A stretch of 64,000 bases of DNA from Ectocarpus siliculosus (lineage: Eukaryota; Sar; Phaeophyceae; Ectocarpales; Ectocarpaceae): positions 6,687 through 70,686 of the forward strand of contig FN648629.1 of assembly GCA_000310025.1 (NCBI GenBank), in the 5' to 3' direction. Shown here one piece after another: positions 19,677 to 31,048 of the stretch (within the stretch, counting starts at the first letter, position 1; the number at the start of each line of letters is the position of its first letter). The notes beneath the pieces were generated by a model. It was not told the DNA's origin. It saw nothing but the letters and a program-made list of their open reading frames with translations, and did not search any database. The position numbers and the translations under genes were made by a program.

Positions 19677-22600
19677 CTGCAAGAAAGGGAAATGGGCGCG
19701 AGCCGAGAGAGAACAGGAGGCGACGCTCAGCCCGTGTCCCGAGGGCGACTGCAAAGCCCCCAAAACGTCCACAGTCATCAGACACCGGTAGAAAATTCAT
19801 GGTCCAAAGCCTTCACACATAGGACAGATCAAATCCACGCAGATCGAGCTAAATAGCTCTTTTGTTGAGGGTTGTGATATGTCCCTGTTGATCGTTAGGA
19901 CATACTCCGAGTAGGTGTTCGGTGTAAGTTTCCCCGACGTGATCTGAAGGACATAGGGAACCGGGCCCATACGTAGAGCATTTTTATGTTGGACAGGAAG
20001 ACACAAAAAAAAACATCGATGTTTGAGAGGGGTGGAGGCGAGTTGTTACCCGCGCTCCCACCAATCACATGTCGATAATGTAGGACAGAGATATGTGTAG
20101 AATACTGACTGGTTGTTTCACGCCGCCGAGCGGGAATCCCCTGCAAGACGTAGCACAGCAGCAGAAGCGGCAGCAGCAGCACATACATGATGACACGCAC
20201 ACACACGTAGACAACACACGAGACAACAAGCACAGCAGCACACGAGACTGCTGTAGACCAAGGCCAGCCAAAGGTACACATCGTAGGAGGCTTCGGGTGC
20301 GAGACTGTCAGAGCGCGTCGCCTGCTGCTGGCAGCGTAAAAGCGAGGGAAAAGCGAGTGCACACAAGTCAGTCAATCTGCGGTCTTTCTCCGTCGACTGC
20401 CGGCAGGTCAATCTTTGATCCACAACAGATGCACCCCAAAACAGCGAGACAATGACGCGTACACACTTTGGGGCCATCGGGGCGATTGTTTTAGAGCCTG
20501 TTGCATGCTGCTAGCAGAGTTAGCGAGGAAAGGAAGTAGTGCACATCCACACAGCAGCAGCAGCAAGCAACAGATTTGAGAGCTTCTCGTTTACACCATC
20601 AAATAACGTCCGGCGTTCACGTCTGGCTGGTGGTGGCGGGTGAGGTGTGTGTGTGTGCAGTGGCAGTGGTGGCCTCTGCGTGGTGGCTTACATAGGCTAC
20701 ATCCATATCTAACTGCACCTGTTGGCCTCTCTCTCTCTCTCTCCTCCCCTTCTTTTTCGCGCTCGCTTCATTATATTTCGTTGGACCCCGACGTACGGGG
20801 GGCGAGCAGGACATAGGCGATCAGGGTATGTTTTCCAGAGGTGAGTTGAAGGATATAGGTGATGGTGGAAACTTGGTTCGGTGGTGACCTGAAGGACACA
20901 AGGTGAGCTAGCTCAGGATCTGTCCGATGTGTGAAAGCCTTGTGAGTGACATTAAAGTGTGCATAGATCGACCGGGTACGGCCGGGGTAGCACGTCGTCG
21001 GAGATTCTCCGTTGGTTGTCCTTGAGGATGCAACACTACACTCACGTCTGGTTGAAGACCTGGTCGTTGGTAGTATCGAGGCACTTCCGCTTGATCTTCT
21101 CCTTGCTCGGAGGCGCGCCGCCGTTCCTTCCTCCTCCGCACGCCGGAGTGCGGTACTTGTCCGCCCAGTCAGCTGCTCGGAGCATGGCGTTGAACCCCGG
21201 AGCCTCGTAAACATGCAGCAGTTCAGGCCCCAGCTGTCCCTCGGACCCCTGGCTTTCGTCGGGGTTCTCTTTCTTGTACTGCCGGCGGTCCTCGTCGAGG
21301 ACTTCAACGAGCCAATGCACCACCTGGAACATGATGTGAGTCATCACCTAAAAGGCAGGGAAGTCGCGCGTCGGCCGAAGACGTGACTGATATCAGCGCA
21401 AGCAGAAAACAAGGCGATAGGTAAGGATTGTGTAGCGTCCTGCTTGTCAGCACAAACCACTATTTACCGAACCCATCGACTTGCTGGACCATCTGTGGGG
21501 GTACAATCGCTTCTCGATAGTTCACGTACAGGGGAAAGCACGCTAGATAGAAAAGGGGAAATAGGGTTACTATAGTAGGGGTTTCCCAGGTTCGGAGGCC
21601 AATACCTTGGCTTCCTTCCTGCCTGCACCTCCTTTGAGGTGAAAGAACGGAAGGTATGCGGGGTAAAGTGAACAGGGGGCCTTCGGGGATCAGAGGGCGT
21701 GCCTGATTTTTCTCCCTCTCTCTCACTCGGCTCGTGTTGAGCAAAACATACAGCTGGGAGGGACACAGAACACGCGCTCCCATCTCGACCAAATATAAGC
21801 AAAAGAGCGTAGTGCGGGACGTGGGGCACATCTTTCCAAGCAAAAGAAAGTGGTTGATGCGCGAGCGGGGGGTAGGTGGGTGGGCGGGGAAGCGAAGTCA
21901 TGCCGGGGCCGTTCACAGCAGTGGGACAGGAACTACACGATACAGACACGGTTACGTTTGATAAGCTCAAGAATTCTGGCATTGGTTTTCTTCGACGTAC
22001 ACCTATACTGAATGAAACATTCGGGACACCGTGTGGAACACCGACAGACGAAAGAAAAACGATACCCTCAACCCTCGTGTTGTATACCCTTTTTATGTCT
22101 CCGCTCCATTCCCCTAAGTTCTTTACTCAGCCAACCCGTATAGCCTCCACCCCTGTGGGGCTACCTGACCCTTCCTCACCCCAACATACAACATATGAAT
22201 GTTCTCGACAAAACAAAACGACAAACGATTCACATTCTTTTATGGGGCGTAAATTTTTCCCGACCGATTTTGTGCAACCTGACAACCCCCCCCCCCACTT
22301 GGAGATATACGGGAAGTTGAAAGAAGGGATAGGGATAAAGACGTACTTGGACGGCCCCATGGACTACGCGAAAAAGCTGAAATTGCAATCTCGAGTAGGC
22401 GATCTGGACTTGCCAGAACGGAGGAAGAGGTATACCAGCCGTAGGAGAGAGGAAGAGGAGGATAGACACACATGTTCATGTGGCAAATCGGAGGAGAGTA
22501 GACCCCACANNNNNNNNNNNNNNNNNNNNNNNNNNNNNNNNNNNNNNNNNNNNNNNNNNNNNNNNNNNNNNNNNNNNNNNNNNNNNNNNNNNNNNNNNNN

Positions 22601-25600
22601 NNNNNNNNNNNNNNNNNNNNNNNNNNNNNNNNNNNNNNNNNNNNNNNNNNNNNNNNNNNNNNNNNNNNNNNNNNNNNNNNNNNNNNNNNNNNNNNNNNNN
22701 NNNNNNNNNNNNNNNNNNNNNNNNNNNNNNNNNNNNNNNNNNNNNNNNNNNNNNNNNNNNNNNNNNNNNNNNNNNNNNNNNNNNNNNNNNNNNNNNNNNN
22801 NNNNNNNNNNNNNNNNNNNNNNNNNNNNNNNNNNNNNNNNNNNNNNNNNNNNNNNNNNNNNNNNNNNNNNNNNNNNNNNNNNNNNNNNNNNNNNNNNNNN
22901 NNNNNNNNNNNNNNNNNNNNNNNNNNNNNNNNNNNNNNNNNNNNNNNNNNNNNNNNNNNNNNNNNNNNNNNNNNNNNNNNNNNNNNNNNNNNNNNNNNNN
23001 NNNNNNNNNNNNNNNNNNNNNNNNNNNNNNNNNNNNNNNNNNNNNNNNNNNNNNNNNNNNNNNNNNNNNNNNNNNNNNNNNNNNNNNNNNNNNNNNNNNN
23101 NNNNNNNNNNNNNNNNNNNNNNNNNNNNNNNNNNNNNNNNNNNNNNNNNNNNNNNNNNNNNNNNNNNNNNNNNNNNNNNNNNNNNNNNNNNNNNNNNNNN
23201 NNNNNNNNNNNNNNNNNNNNNNNNNNNNNNNNNNNNNNNNNNNNNNNNNNNNNNNNNNNNNNNNNNNNNNNNNNNNNNNNNNNNNNNNNNNNNNNNNNNN
23301 NNNNNNNNNNNNNNNNNNNGGGGGCCATGATCAGCTGTTAATTCGGGGGGGGGGGGGGGGGGGGACCACGGAGCAAAGCTCACTACACCCCCCCTCCGGT
23401 CTATGTTTTTCAGATTCCGATCCACGACACAAACAACGCTTTCCTTTTGAACGCTACATATTCGCCCTGATCACGTTGAGCCGCGTGTCAGAAGACATAC
23501 TAGCTGTCGCTACAACGAGCGACAGCTGATAGATGTAACTGTCGTCAGACGTGTGCGTCCACGGCCGGAAACAGAGTGCATACACGACACACTTGATACT
23601 ATACCTGCTGTGCGCTGGTGTGAGAGCTGTGGTGACGTTACCTTTCACCTACCGGTTAACCCCCCCCGTCCACATCGCGCTTTCGTGATCATACATACCC
23701 TCCCCCCCATACCATTGCTGAAGCTCCTGTTCCCTCTTTTTTGTTCGGTGTTGTCCAACTGCTAGCGAAACAGCAGGACACAAGTCAGTTCTCGTCACCT
23801 AGCGCACCAATCGTCTTGGTACCACTTCGAGCGTGTGCTCCATTGCGATATCTAGGGCCGTGACAGTTGTGTTAGGCATGGGTGATGTGTGTGGGAAGAC
23901 CTTCGTGGCGGCGTGGAATCCAAATCGTTTTTTGGCCCGGGCAATTGGGCCACATCGCAAGGCGAAAACGCCAAACCTGATTTCACACCGCCACGATGCT
24001 CTCGCCCCACACAGCACTCAATGCCCAACACAACTATCTTGCCCAGAGACACCACAATGGATCACACGCTCGAAGTGGTGCGATGGCGATCGGCGTCCTA
24101 GGTGTTGAGAACTAACGTGGTGCTGTGCTCACATTGCTGGCAGTTGATGAACGCGGCGGTAACAAAAAATCATGCACGACAGACAGCACAATGCATACCG
24201 TCATCACACCACAGAGAGTTCAGCCCAATCGAGCCCAGATGCTATTGCCCGCTGTGCGTGTGTTGTCTGCTGTGTGGTGTCGCCCGCAGTGCGTATGTGC
24301 TCTGCTGCAATCCTCTGTGCGTTCCGAGAAAAAAAGTGTATCTGCTGACCCCTGTATTCTAAAAATCAAGTCATGAACTCTAAAACCGAAATAGACTGTA
24401 CAAACGTTTTGGTCTTGATGGGGCCCTATATTGCGGCGAGACCTCAGGCCAGATTAGAAATCTCGCTTCGCTCGAGCAAAATCTAAAAACAGGTTAGAAT
24501 GTCTCACCCAAGCGTCGAAATCCTTGTCCCGGCTGAGCGCGAAGATCTCCCTCAGGGGCCGATTTGTGTGCTGGTCGCGAACGGTTTGGAACGCTCGCCC
24601 CGCAAGCTCTCCGGCCGATGCATGCTGCGTGTTTGTCGAAAAAGTCCAACACAAGTAACAGTTCGATTTTCGGGTTTTGCGAGAAAGCTACTTTGAACCT
24701 TGCAGCAGTTGCCGACAAATCAAAACACGCGCCAAGAAAATTGTGTTCGAGCTGGGCGACGACATGTATCCGCGAGCTATTGAATGAGGAAAACAAAGAG
24801 GGAGAGCGCAAAAGCAGCGCGTCGTAGCCTATGACCACAACCGCTTCATGTAGTAAGCTTCAGGAATCACGCAACACGCCGCGGGTATGTATTGCCGAAT
24901 AGTACGCCTTTCGCCAGTATGCTCGCGAATGTCTTCTGGTACAACCAAGTAGCCCACGACACGTGACCAAAAACATATTCTTTGGAGAGCATGTGCTTGA
25001 GCTTATCATAGTACAAGAGAGAAACATGCGCGTCCCTGTTGAAGCATATATCGACCACCATTTTTGCCCCATTTGGCGCCTAAGGCAACAAGATTGTGTT
25101 CTGAGGCACGCTGCAATAGCTCTCTCCGATTCACTGGCTGTAATTCAATGAGCGAAAAAAAGACTTCCGCAACACGCACACGCACAACATGAGCACAAAA
25201 CAACACGGCACAAGCCAATACGGACTAATGTACGACGAAGAACCCGCCATCGCCTTCCCAAGGGCACACACTCACCAAGACATTGTGGAGAAAACAAAAT
25301 GAACGACGGCCCAACAGCACACAAATTGCGTCGCCCCCGAGAGGCAACCACCAAACAAAAGACGAATCAGCCACTCACATCCTTCCATTTTTTGAGCTAC
25401 GTCTCTTTGAGCTGGGCGAGGGCGATGAGGCATGATTGCCGACGCGCGGGAACCTGGTTCTCCCTGAAACTATCATCCTCGGACTCCTCCTCGTGGGCGG
25501 TCTCGATGCTCCTCTTGGTTACGCGGTCGAGGGTTGACGTGAGGCTGTCGAAGATGACAAGCCGTATGGCCTTGTACATTTCGCAGGACCTGGTCGTCAA

Positions 25601-28475
25601 TGCCGCGACAAACTTTGTTGAAAAGCGTGCGGCAGCGGGCATTACGGCGACAAATGCGTGCGACAGGATGGGGGGAGTGGTGAGGGGGGGGGGTTAGTGG
25701 AAAACACACAAGACGTTTTCTTCGACGATACCCAAAGAAGAGTGGTGGCGCGTTTTCGCATTGGGGGCTGGAACCCATTCCCAAGGGGATCGAGATCTGG
25801 CCGGCGTGTCTCTCTCTTTCATTGTCGTCTTCCGTAATGATGACGTTGCAAATCCTTTGCTTCTCGGCGAGCGCCTACGGTGAGCTCTCCAGAGCGGCTC
25901 AGCCCGACGTCCTCATCAGGGGCTACAATACGCCACAACGATTTTCATGTCCAATCTTGCACAGCAGTGGGGTCAAGGCTGTGTAGCTGAGCCTAGCTGT
26001 TGAGAGCTTTCGAACCTTACCACTAAATTGATGTTGTTATTGGCGAGCAGCGCGCCCTTCACCGCCGCTTCGCTGCCCGTTAGAGCGTGGGACATGTGCT
26101 TCGCCAGGAATGAAACGACACGCTTCCCGTCCTTGTAGTCGTCCACGTCGATCCACCTGGTCTGCACAGCAATAGATACAAGCAGGGACAGGGACGAGCA
26201 GCACGGAGATCAAACAATGGTAACATTAAATTCAAGGCCGCGACACGAGGGACTAGTGTTTGATTCTCTCTTCTCTGCGCGCTGTCGTCGAATGTAGTGT
26301 GCGGACAGGTACTTCATTTATTTTTTGGCACGTATACGAACTGCAGGGATTGTAGGTGCACTTCTTCTTGACGCCGGCCCTTTCCTTGCAAAGTGTGAGT
26401 GTTCTTTATACTGTATCTTCTGATGGCTCTAGCATTTTTGTGACCACCGACCGAGTCTTCGCTAGATTTTGGGAATAGCAACTGACACTTGTTTAATGTG
26501 AAGAAAAGAACAACAACAACAACAACAGCGAAAGAGATGAATATGACAACCAGGGTAACGCTGCTTCTCGACGCCCGCACTCCTTCGGTTGCACATCCTC
26601 CTCACTCCTCAGCTCCTCAGCGCTCTCCCGCATCCCACTCTTGCCCAGCCTTCGTGAGTCTCTTTTCTACTCTTCTCTTTCGTATGCACAGATGTCGGAA
26701 AGGCGAGTATCTTTCAGCCAGTCAACATCGTTTAAAACTCACCAACCGCATCATTTACGCGATAAAAAAACATGTATCTTGGAATCGCTTCCTTAAGCGT
26801 GACGGCGGAAGCCCCCGAAGCCCCTTGCACTTGTACTGTACTGTAGTGTGAGGATTCTTCGATAGATATGGATTCGTTGGGTCGTACCTAGTAGTCTTAC
26901 GTGACTACAGGCTGATTCAGCTCCGTACTCAGCTCCGATCACTTTGCGTGCCGAAAGATCGCCGTTGTGCCTCGGCTAAGAGCAAAAAACACACATAAAG
27001 ACCAGCAGGGAGACACAGGCAGCCCACCCCAAAAGCACGCTTATCAGCAATGCGCACAGGACTCACATAGCACAATACTATTCACCATGCCTAACCTCTC
27101 TGACGTGGGGCAGATATCCTTTCCAGATCCAATCTACTGCCTACCGGTACTGCAAGATTCAAACGCAAAATACCACCTGGAGGGTGCATACAGCACCCTG
27201 AACATGTGATCAACCCGGTGCCGCATCCGCGGGGAGAGCAGAGCAAGCGTACACCGGAGCCGATGCTAATGTACTGCCTCGGTGCTTGATGTTATTGTGA
27301 TTGCGGTGCGTGTGGTTCCCAGTAATGGGAGTGGAGGGTGGTTCGTCTGCTGTGTGCAAAATTTCGCTCAAAGGCAAGAGTTTTCGGGACTACAGCTCTG
27401 ACCACAGCTCCGATCACAGGTCTCTATTTGTAGTACAGATTCGTAAAATTTATCACGATTTTTATGCATTTTGTGCGATAGTGGATGATGGTCTCGATTC
27501 TCTGATGCACGGGCCGTTTTTTTCGTCGATCTGGCGCTTCTGTGAGGCGGTTTCCCGTCAGTGTATGCTCTGTCCAAAGATGAGGTGGAGAAGATGTGCC
27601 AACAGGTATTGCTTGGACAGGTACATCCTGTGTGCGGACGGTAGCTGTCGGAGACGGCATGCACACCTGCTCAGAAACTACTCCTGCTGTACAGCAGTCT
27701 ATTTCTCTCCGCATAGCTGCTACTGCTGTACAACAGTAGTACCACTGTACTCACTCCTGTTCGTCACCCTTACATACACCGCGTCCCTATCCCTGTGAGC
27801 CCATGTGGGGGCTCACAGGGACCCACTGCTGCACTATCCTTGCCACCGTGACTTATGGGTGTACACGCTGCTTGGAAAATCTTCGACCGCAGAGAGCCAG
27901 TTGTGGGGAAAAAGACATAAAAATTCAAATCAACCCAGTCACGAAATTAAGTTGGGTCAAAGTCTACAGCAGTACTGACATCTTAGAAGAGATCCCTGGG
28001 AACGAATGGGAGAGCGAGCCAGCGAGAGAGAGAGAGGGAGAGAGAGAGAGAGAGAGGCAGGCAGAGAGAGAGCGAGAGAAAGAGACAAACAGAGAGAGAA
28101 AGAGACAGAGAGACAGAGAGAGAGAGAGAGAGCGAGAGAGAAAGAGAGAGAGAAAGAGACAAACAGAGAGAGAGAGAAAGGCAGAAAGAGAGAAACAGAG
28201 AGAGACAGAGAAAGAAAGAGAGGGAGAGAGAGTGTAGAGGTCGTGGCGGGTTTATCATTGGGTGCAAATCCAAAGGGACGGGGCAAAAGGTTCATACTAC
28301 ATCGGGTGGGTGTTCCCCCCTCACCTCATCCGTGAGGTTGTCACGCAAAACCTTCGCACTTTGGTCCTGATCTTCGCGACGTGCTTCTGCATCTTTCCTC
28401 CTTCTTCTGCAGTTGAGACTGCGACTGTGCTGCTGCAGCATGCTGGGGGTGAGCAGTAGTGCCCGTGCTGCTCAT
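19460..28475 (-). CDS. Unrecognised multi-exon gene, left (source) copy, whole span
   Basis: Exons are supported by GT-AG borders, by conservation in the right arm, and by frame agreement. Exon 1 (phase 0) can join the 141-bp exon, and that joins the next exon in phase 0. The 25-, 278- and 217-bp exons also join in one frame to a stop. The predicted protein has a Q/K/E-rich N-terminus, several charged helical segments, and an Ala/Gly-rich C-terminal tail. I do not recognise a family. Middle exons are uncertain and one or more may lie in the assembly gap. This copy alone has the start codon and upstream region. Indels in exon 1 and an altered acceptor near 25617 leave its function in doubt. 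Confidence 0.6.
21046..21323 (-). CDS. 278-bp exon of the arm gene, left copy
   Basis: Acceptor TTCCAG, donor GTGAGTG. The frame VVHWLVEVLDEDRRQYKKEN continues to DQVFNQT and leaves two bases for the next exon. The segment ELLHVYEAPGFNAMLRAADW is nearly unchanged in the right arm. The length is identical in both arms. Confidence 0.7.
21468..21492 (-). CDS. 25-bp micro-exon of the arm gene, left copy
   Basis: Acceptor CCCCCACAG and donor GTAAAT are conserved in both arms. In the frame that joins the next exon it encodes WSSKSMGS with one leading base. Confidence 0.5.
22510..23319. other. Assembly gap (810 N), left arm
   Basis: A run of N. It is followed by a G homopolymer (about 23346-23363) that probably stopped the assembly. 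Flanking sequence at 22165-22509 has no counterpart in the right arm. Confidence 1.
23755..24150. repeat. Fold-back (MITE-like) palindrome, left arm copy
   Basis: Two imperfect inverted halves meet near 23955. Paired landmarks are CACCTAG (23797) with CTAGGTG (24100-24106), CCACTTCGAGCGTGTG with CGCTCGAAGTGG, and AGTTCTCG with GAGAACT. The match appears to extend weakly to about 23735 and 24175. No ORF is supported and no target duplication was identified. The right arm has the same structure, so it predates the large duplication. Confidence 0.75.
24508..24624 (-). CDS. 117-bp exon of the arm gene, left copy
   Basis: Acceptor ACACGCAG, donor GTGAGAC, 39 codons from HASAGELAGRAFQTVRDQ to DKDFDAW. 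The right copy (51236-51352) has the same length and ends NAR. Phase does not connect directly to the 25-bp exon, so at least one more exon probably lies in the gap zone 22165-23320. Confidence 0.65.
24867..25079 (-). CDS. Exon of the arm gene (GAKMVVDICF segment), left copy
   Basis: The acceptor reads TTGCCTTAG and the frame is open for 70 codons to a stop at 24867, with KMVVDICFNRDAHVSLLYYD and YVFGHVSWATWLYQKTFASI. In the right arm the same exon has a 2-base insertion after YQKT and is then interrupted by a SINE. The true 3' edge is not certain, because an internal donor may precede the stop. Confidence 0.55.
   Translation of the reverse strand, partial: APNGAKMVVDICFNRDAHVSLLYYDKLKHMLSKEYVFGHVSWATWLYQKTFASILAKGVLFGNTYPRRVA
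25400..25874 (-). CDS. Exon(s) of the arm gene after the 141-bp exon, left copy
   Basis: After acceptor CACCGTAG, the frame ALAEKQRICNVIITEDDNE continues the preceding exon in phase 0. Downstream, KFVAALTTRSCEMYKAIRL to ALAQLKET (25642-25400) is also conserved in both arms. A short intron (donor near GTCTTG, branch-like CCACTAAC, then a pyrimidine tract) would join them in frame in the right copy. In the left copy the acceptor CAG is CAA, so the exon edge here is uncertain. The product is not recognised. Confidence 0.55.
26021..26161 (-). CDS. 141-bp exon of the arm gene, left copy
   Basis: Acceptor TTGCTGTGCAG, donor GTAAGG, 47 codons in phase 0 from TRWIDVDDYKDGKR to NNNINLV. The right-arm copy (49363-49503) is the same length, with a V/L change at residue 17. 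Confidence 0.7.
27791..27820. repeat. Perfect 12-bp hairpin, left arm
   Basis: CCCTGTGAGCCC and GGGCTCACAGGG flank a 6-nt loop (ATGTGG). It is conserved in the right arm at 47711-47740. It may be an RNA or cruciform structure; function unknown. Confidence 0.85.
28010..28236. repeat. GA-rich microsatellite
   Basis: Runs of GAGA with interspersed CAGA and AAGA. It lies in the proposed first intron of the arm gene. ORFs across it are poly-(ER) artefacts. Confidence 0.95.
28325..28475 (-). CDS. Exon 1 of the arm gene, left copy
   Basis: ATG at 28475 is followed by MSSTGTTAHPQHAAAAQSQS, then a K/E/R-rich helix, ending at GATGAG before the donor GTGAGG. In the right arm the retained part is an uninterrupted frame. 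Allowing for that, the exon would be exactly 50 codons, phase 0. Here one A is missing from an A-run (GAGGAAAGATG) and two T are added (AAGGTTTTGCG), which breaks the frame. Both lie in homopolymers, so sequencing error is possible. The large GA microsatellite lies in the first intron. Confidence 0.65.
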
Positions 28476-28739
28476 AGCGCTGATGGTGTATATGCTCTTT
28501 GCACGTAAGAGGGACGGGAGCGCGGGAAGGGAGGGACACACTGGCTCTGTCGTGCGTGTCCACGTCAGCTCCAACCATTTTTTTCTCGAGAGCCCCCCCC
28601 CCCTATGGAAATTATGCGCCTTCCGTGGGCCCCCTCCGCACTCCAATCTGCGCGCCCCCGATTTGTTCCTCCCTTGTTCCTCCGCACACACACACATGAA
28701 TAAATACAATCGCGTGTTGTTGCCGGCATTGCGATGACC

Positions 28740-29040
28740 TTTGGAGTTTTTTCCGAATTTTTACCCCTTGGCGTGGTGACTCCCAAGGTTGCCGCACGGC
28801 CGAGATTGCCAAGGTTGCGTGTTGCCGGCATTGTGACAACCTTTGGATGTTTTACCCCTTGGCGTGGTGACTCCCAAGGTTGCCGCACGGCCGAGATTGC
28901 CAAGGTTGCGTGTTGCAGGCATTGTGACAACCTTTGGATGTTTTACCCCTTGGCGTGGTGACTCCCAAGGTTGCCGCACGGCCGAGATTGCCAAGGTACA
29001 AAATTCAGGAAAATGAGGCACATCCACCTTGGCAAGGTGG
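28740..29040. repeat. CCAAGG minisatellite, about 91-bp units
   Basis: The unit (CCCCTTGGCGTGGTGACTCC through GAGATTGCCAAGG) begins near 28767, 28858 and 28948, so there are three copies. It lies upstream of the left-copy ATG, about 300 bp from the inner border of the left arm. From 29041 to 29760 there is no supportable gene; three CTGATCATT motifs occur at about 29452, 29474 and 29523. Confidence 0.9.
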
Positions 29041-29763
29041 GGGGGGGAGGGGTATTTTCTCCACAAGGGGTTTCGACCTCCACCTGTGCAGCAAAAGGGA
29101 GGGTATTGCAGTCCCTGCGGAAGCCCAGATATCGAGGATATCGTGGTTCCCAACAATTTGAAAATCGTTCCGAAGATCCAGCAGTCATTGTGTCAACAGC
29201 TACAACGAACGCTACAACAACACTACTACTGCTGTAGACGACTAAAACATATCGGCAACTCATCCACACTCGTAGCGCCACACATACCACCCTCGCCCGA
29301 ACCTAGGAAACCACGAGGTACAGGTGTGTGCTGGTGGATGTGCTTGTTGTTTGAAAAACACAGGAGCTCTAGAGAGTTGGCAGGGCACATTTCGGGGGGG
29401 GACAGAGAACAGAGAAGTACAGAAGTACACATACCAGCTATGGGTCTTCACTGATCATTTTGCCCTCTCTGGACTGATCATTTACAATATACCGAAAATA
29501 GACTAGTTGAGGCAGCTAGACGACTGATCATTTCAAAGGCTACACAGCTAACCTGCCCTACTGACCGCAGCGCGACCACCCACCAACCCTTCTACGACCC
29601 TGTCTGTGGCCACCACCCTGTCGCCGGCTTCTCTCATGGCCTACAGGGGGAGGTAGCTGTTGCGTGTGCAGAAGTACACTGGTGTCTTTCTCTGCACTTC
29701 TCTCTCTCCCGCTCGCTCTCGCTCTCATTTTTTTTTTTTGGCGCAAAAAAAAAAATCTGACAG

Positions 29764-30146
29764 TCCAGCCTAGACCCAAAGGGGTTAATGAGGAAGAGGC
29801 TTACAATAGCTTTACCTCTCTTCAGTTAAATATATTTCACGCACTCTGGGAAGAATATCATGATGACACGTGTCGACCTAGGCCTCCTGAATATCCGAGC
29901 AAAGAAGACCAAGATGCAGCCTCTCGTGAACAAGCGCTGAAGGATTTTCCGGTGGGTACCAAGGTAAGACAGTCGTTCACTGATGGGGGAGGGCAAGTTA
30001 GTGAGCAGACGGGAGTGGTTTATGACTTTAGGGGACCGTATTGGAAAGTACGATATTCGGATGGAGATTGGGAGGAGCTTAGTCGCCGCGAGAAAAATAA
30101 AGGAAATACGAAAGCCGATCTTTACAAGGCGTCATCTTCTCAATAA
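29764..30146 (+). pseudogene. 3' end of a Ty3/gypsy polyprotein (Tudor-like tail)
   Basis: The frame ends at 30144-30146 after TGVVYDFRGPYWKVRYSDGD and WEELSRRE. The pattern G-x-V, aromatic, K/R-V-R-Y-x-D-G-D-x-E-E-L is a small beta-barrel (Tudor/chromo-like) module seen at the C-terminus of some gypsy-type integrases in protists. Upstream frames are not recognisable, so only the tail survives. It lies tail to tail with the minus-strand gypsy element that ends near 30132. Confidence 0.6.
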
Positions 30147-31048
30147 GGGTCTACGAGCTTGGTGCCACGACTCACGTGATGCTAAGGACCCTTTCAAGAG
30201 CAGCTGGATAATAATTAAAGATAAGATCAAGAGCAGCTGGATGGAATCAAGAGCAGCTTTGGAAGGTCGAGAGCAGCTCGGAGGTGTCTGATTCTGGGCG
30301 TCTAGCCGGCATAACGTATACTCCCATGCCCATGCGGACGCTATTCCTCCAGCGCCCTGGACCACCCGTCTATTCACCAAAGTATACAGAGGTGCCGCGA
30401 CGACGGAGTCTTCAGCTAATCCTAAATCCAGCGACCATACAAAATAACCAAACTCATCTTCGAATGGATGTCTGATGTCTTGTGGTCGAGAATGAAACGG
30501 CTTGAAGTCCGTGGCTGCCACCGTCCTCTGGCGGATTTGACGCCCATGCAGTCTTACAGTAAAGCTCAACCCCTCTCGCACGACGTGCACGACTTGCCAC
30601 GGTCCTGTGAAGTGGTCATGGGCAAGTTTAGGGTGGACGCCATCCCGGTAGAGTGTACTGGCGCTCTCCTTGACCAATACCTTGTCGCCCACTTTAGCCT
30701 TGGTGCCGGGTGATGCATGTTTGATCCTCGCGTTCTGGAGTTCGCAGTGTCTATTCCGATTTTCCTGTCTCACTTTTAGCACTTGCATCACTCCCACAGT
30801 CTCCCTTCTCGTGTCCTCCACCGTCCTTTCCAACGGTAATGCTGGGCCCGAGTTGTCTAGTGATGGCGACATGTGATCAAACGATGTCCTTGGCCCCCAT
30901 AGAGCAGGTGGTATGCTGACTCTTTGTTTGGAAGGCTCTCATCCGGCATCGTACGATGGGTCCAAGTGACCACTGCCACGGCCCAAGCGACCACTGATAT
31001 GGGTAGTCCGCGTCCCGGTTGGTGGTTAGCTTCATGTAATCTTCCCAC
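30132..31048 (-). pseudogene. Ty3/gypsy element 2, truncated integrase C-terminal region
   Basis: A short piece of the integrase core end is visible (LPNKESAYHLLYGG), then a frame (30872-30132) with coiled and basic sequence. A GPY/F-like segment, DHFTGPWQVVHVVREGLSF, is followed by VAAPLYTLVNRRVV and AWEYTLCRLDAQ; the last parts match fragment 1 (VAACPLFTLLDRRV, WCWEY). The zinc element and catalytic D, D are absent, so most of the integrase core was deleted just after the methyltransferase-like domain. Short repeats of AAGAGCAGCTGGA lie at 30197-30275. Confidence 0.75.

Larger units (their letters stand above)
17911..28434 (+). repeat. Left arm of large inverted duplication (10.5 kb)
   Basis: The reverse complement of 47090-57524 matches this region end to end. 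Outer ends meet at GCACCTCAC (17911) and GTGAGGTGC (57524). Inner ends meet at 28434 and 47090. Summed coordinates of matching points stay near 75,420-75,520 except across the gap zone and across a SINE present only in the right arm. Exon lengths agree exactly between arms (117, 278, 217, 141 and 25 bp) with scattered substitutions; I estimate identity in the mid-90s percent in coding parts. Low-complexity ORFs at 18.0-19.4 kb are mirrored in the right arm but look non-coding. Confidence 0.95.

Noticed and set aside
22480-23529. Long ORFs spanning the N runs
   Set aside because: They are open only because N was translated as X.
27803-28237. Plus-strand ORF of 144 codons rich in Glu and Arg
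   Set aside because: It is a direct translation of the GA microsatellite; the right arm gives matching poly-(ER) and poly-(SL) frames.
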